Shown in pieces: positions 5,696-5,745 of a stretch of DNA of 5,745 bases. This DNA is from Dechloromonas sp. (GTDB lineage: Bacteria; Pseudomonadota; Gammaproteobacteria; Burkholderiales; Rhodocyclaceae). The position numbers were made by a program, and so were the translations under genes. How positions within the stretch are numbered: the stretch's first letter is position 1; every line of letters begins with the position of its first letter. The DNA is taken from contig CP059264.1 in NCBI GenBank assembly GCA_013693915.1, forward strand, positions 742,299-748,043, given 5' to 3'. The notes under the pieces were generated by a model that searched no databases, was not told the origin of the DNA, and saw only the letters and a list, made by a program, of their open reading frames with translations.

Positions 5696-5745
5696 TCAGC
5701 GGTTGTCGAGGCGGCTGTAGTCGAGGATGGCCGCCTCGCGGGCGC
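5696..5745 (-). CDS. Possible 3' end of a convergent minus-strand gene, product unknown
   Basis: Read on the minus strand from the window edge, this gives AREAAILDYSRLDNR followed by TGA at 5698-5696. The composition looks like a real protein end and the position fits a gene converging on alx, whose own TGA occupies 5693-5695. The two stops share the palindrome TGATCA with no gap. Fifteen residues are too few to recognise a family. Confidence 0.4.
   Translation of the reverse strand, partial: AREAAILDYSRLDNR

Overview
The window is GC-rich, gene-dense chromosomal DNA from a proteobacterium, most likely a betaproteobacterium. Rhodocyclales is plausible from the gene set and protein character, but this is inference without any search. 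No insertion sequence, phage gene, CRISPR array, tRNA or rRNA is visible.

Layout. (1) Bases 1-1075, plus strand: the 3' end of an acetate kinase gene (ackA) followed 16 nt later by a FabI-type enoyl reductase gene, apparently one operon. (2) Bases 1076-1119: a short convergent gap holding a perfect GC-rich palindrome. (3) Bases 1120-4636, minus strand: a housekeeping operon transcribed hemA > prfA > prmC > grxD. It encodes glutamyl-tRNA reductase, peptide release factor 1 (RF1), the methyltransferase that modifies the RF1 GGQ glutamine, and a monothiol CGFS glutaredoxin. It is led by an extended -10 promoter near 4669-4677. (4) Bases 4637-5004: a divergent intergenic region with the hemA promoter on one strand and, on the other, a yybP-ykoY family (Mn2+-sensing) riboswitch with a plausible expression platform. 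(5) Bases 5005-5695, plus strand: an alx/terC-family membrane protein gene, the expected target of that riboswitch. It is broken by two single-base frameshifts and lacks about 88 codons in the middle. (6) Bases 5696-5745: possibly the 3' end of a minus-strand gene.

The middle operon couples tetrapyrrole synthesis (HemA makes glutamate-1-semialdehyde from Glu-tRNA) to translation termination (RF1 and its modifying enzyme) and to Fe-S handling (CGFS glutaredoxin). Three junctions in it are unusual as written. hemA ends in UAG, a codon read by RF1, inside a strong hairpin and in the same frame as prfA. prmC needs a -1 shift at a G GGA AAA heptamer to be read. prmC has no stop codon before grxD, so the two form one open frame. 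Every other stop seen in the window is TGA.

Caution: prmC and alx together need three restored bases, all one-base losses in homopolymer runs. This pattern fits sequencing or assembly error at least as well as biology. The missing alx segment and the missing prmC stop are not explained that way.
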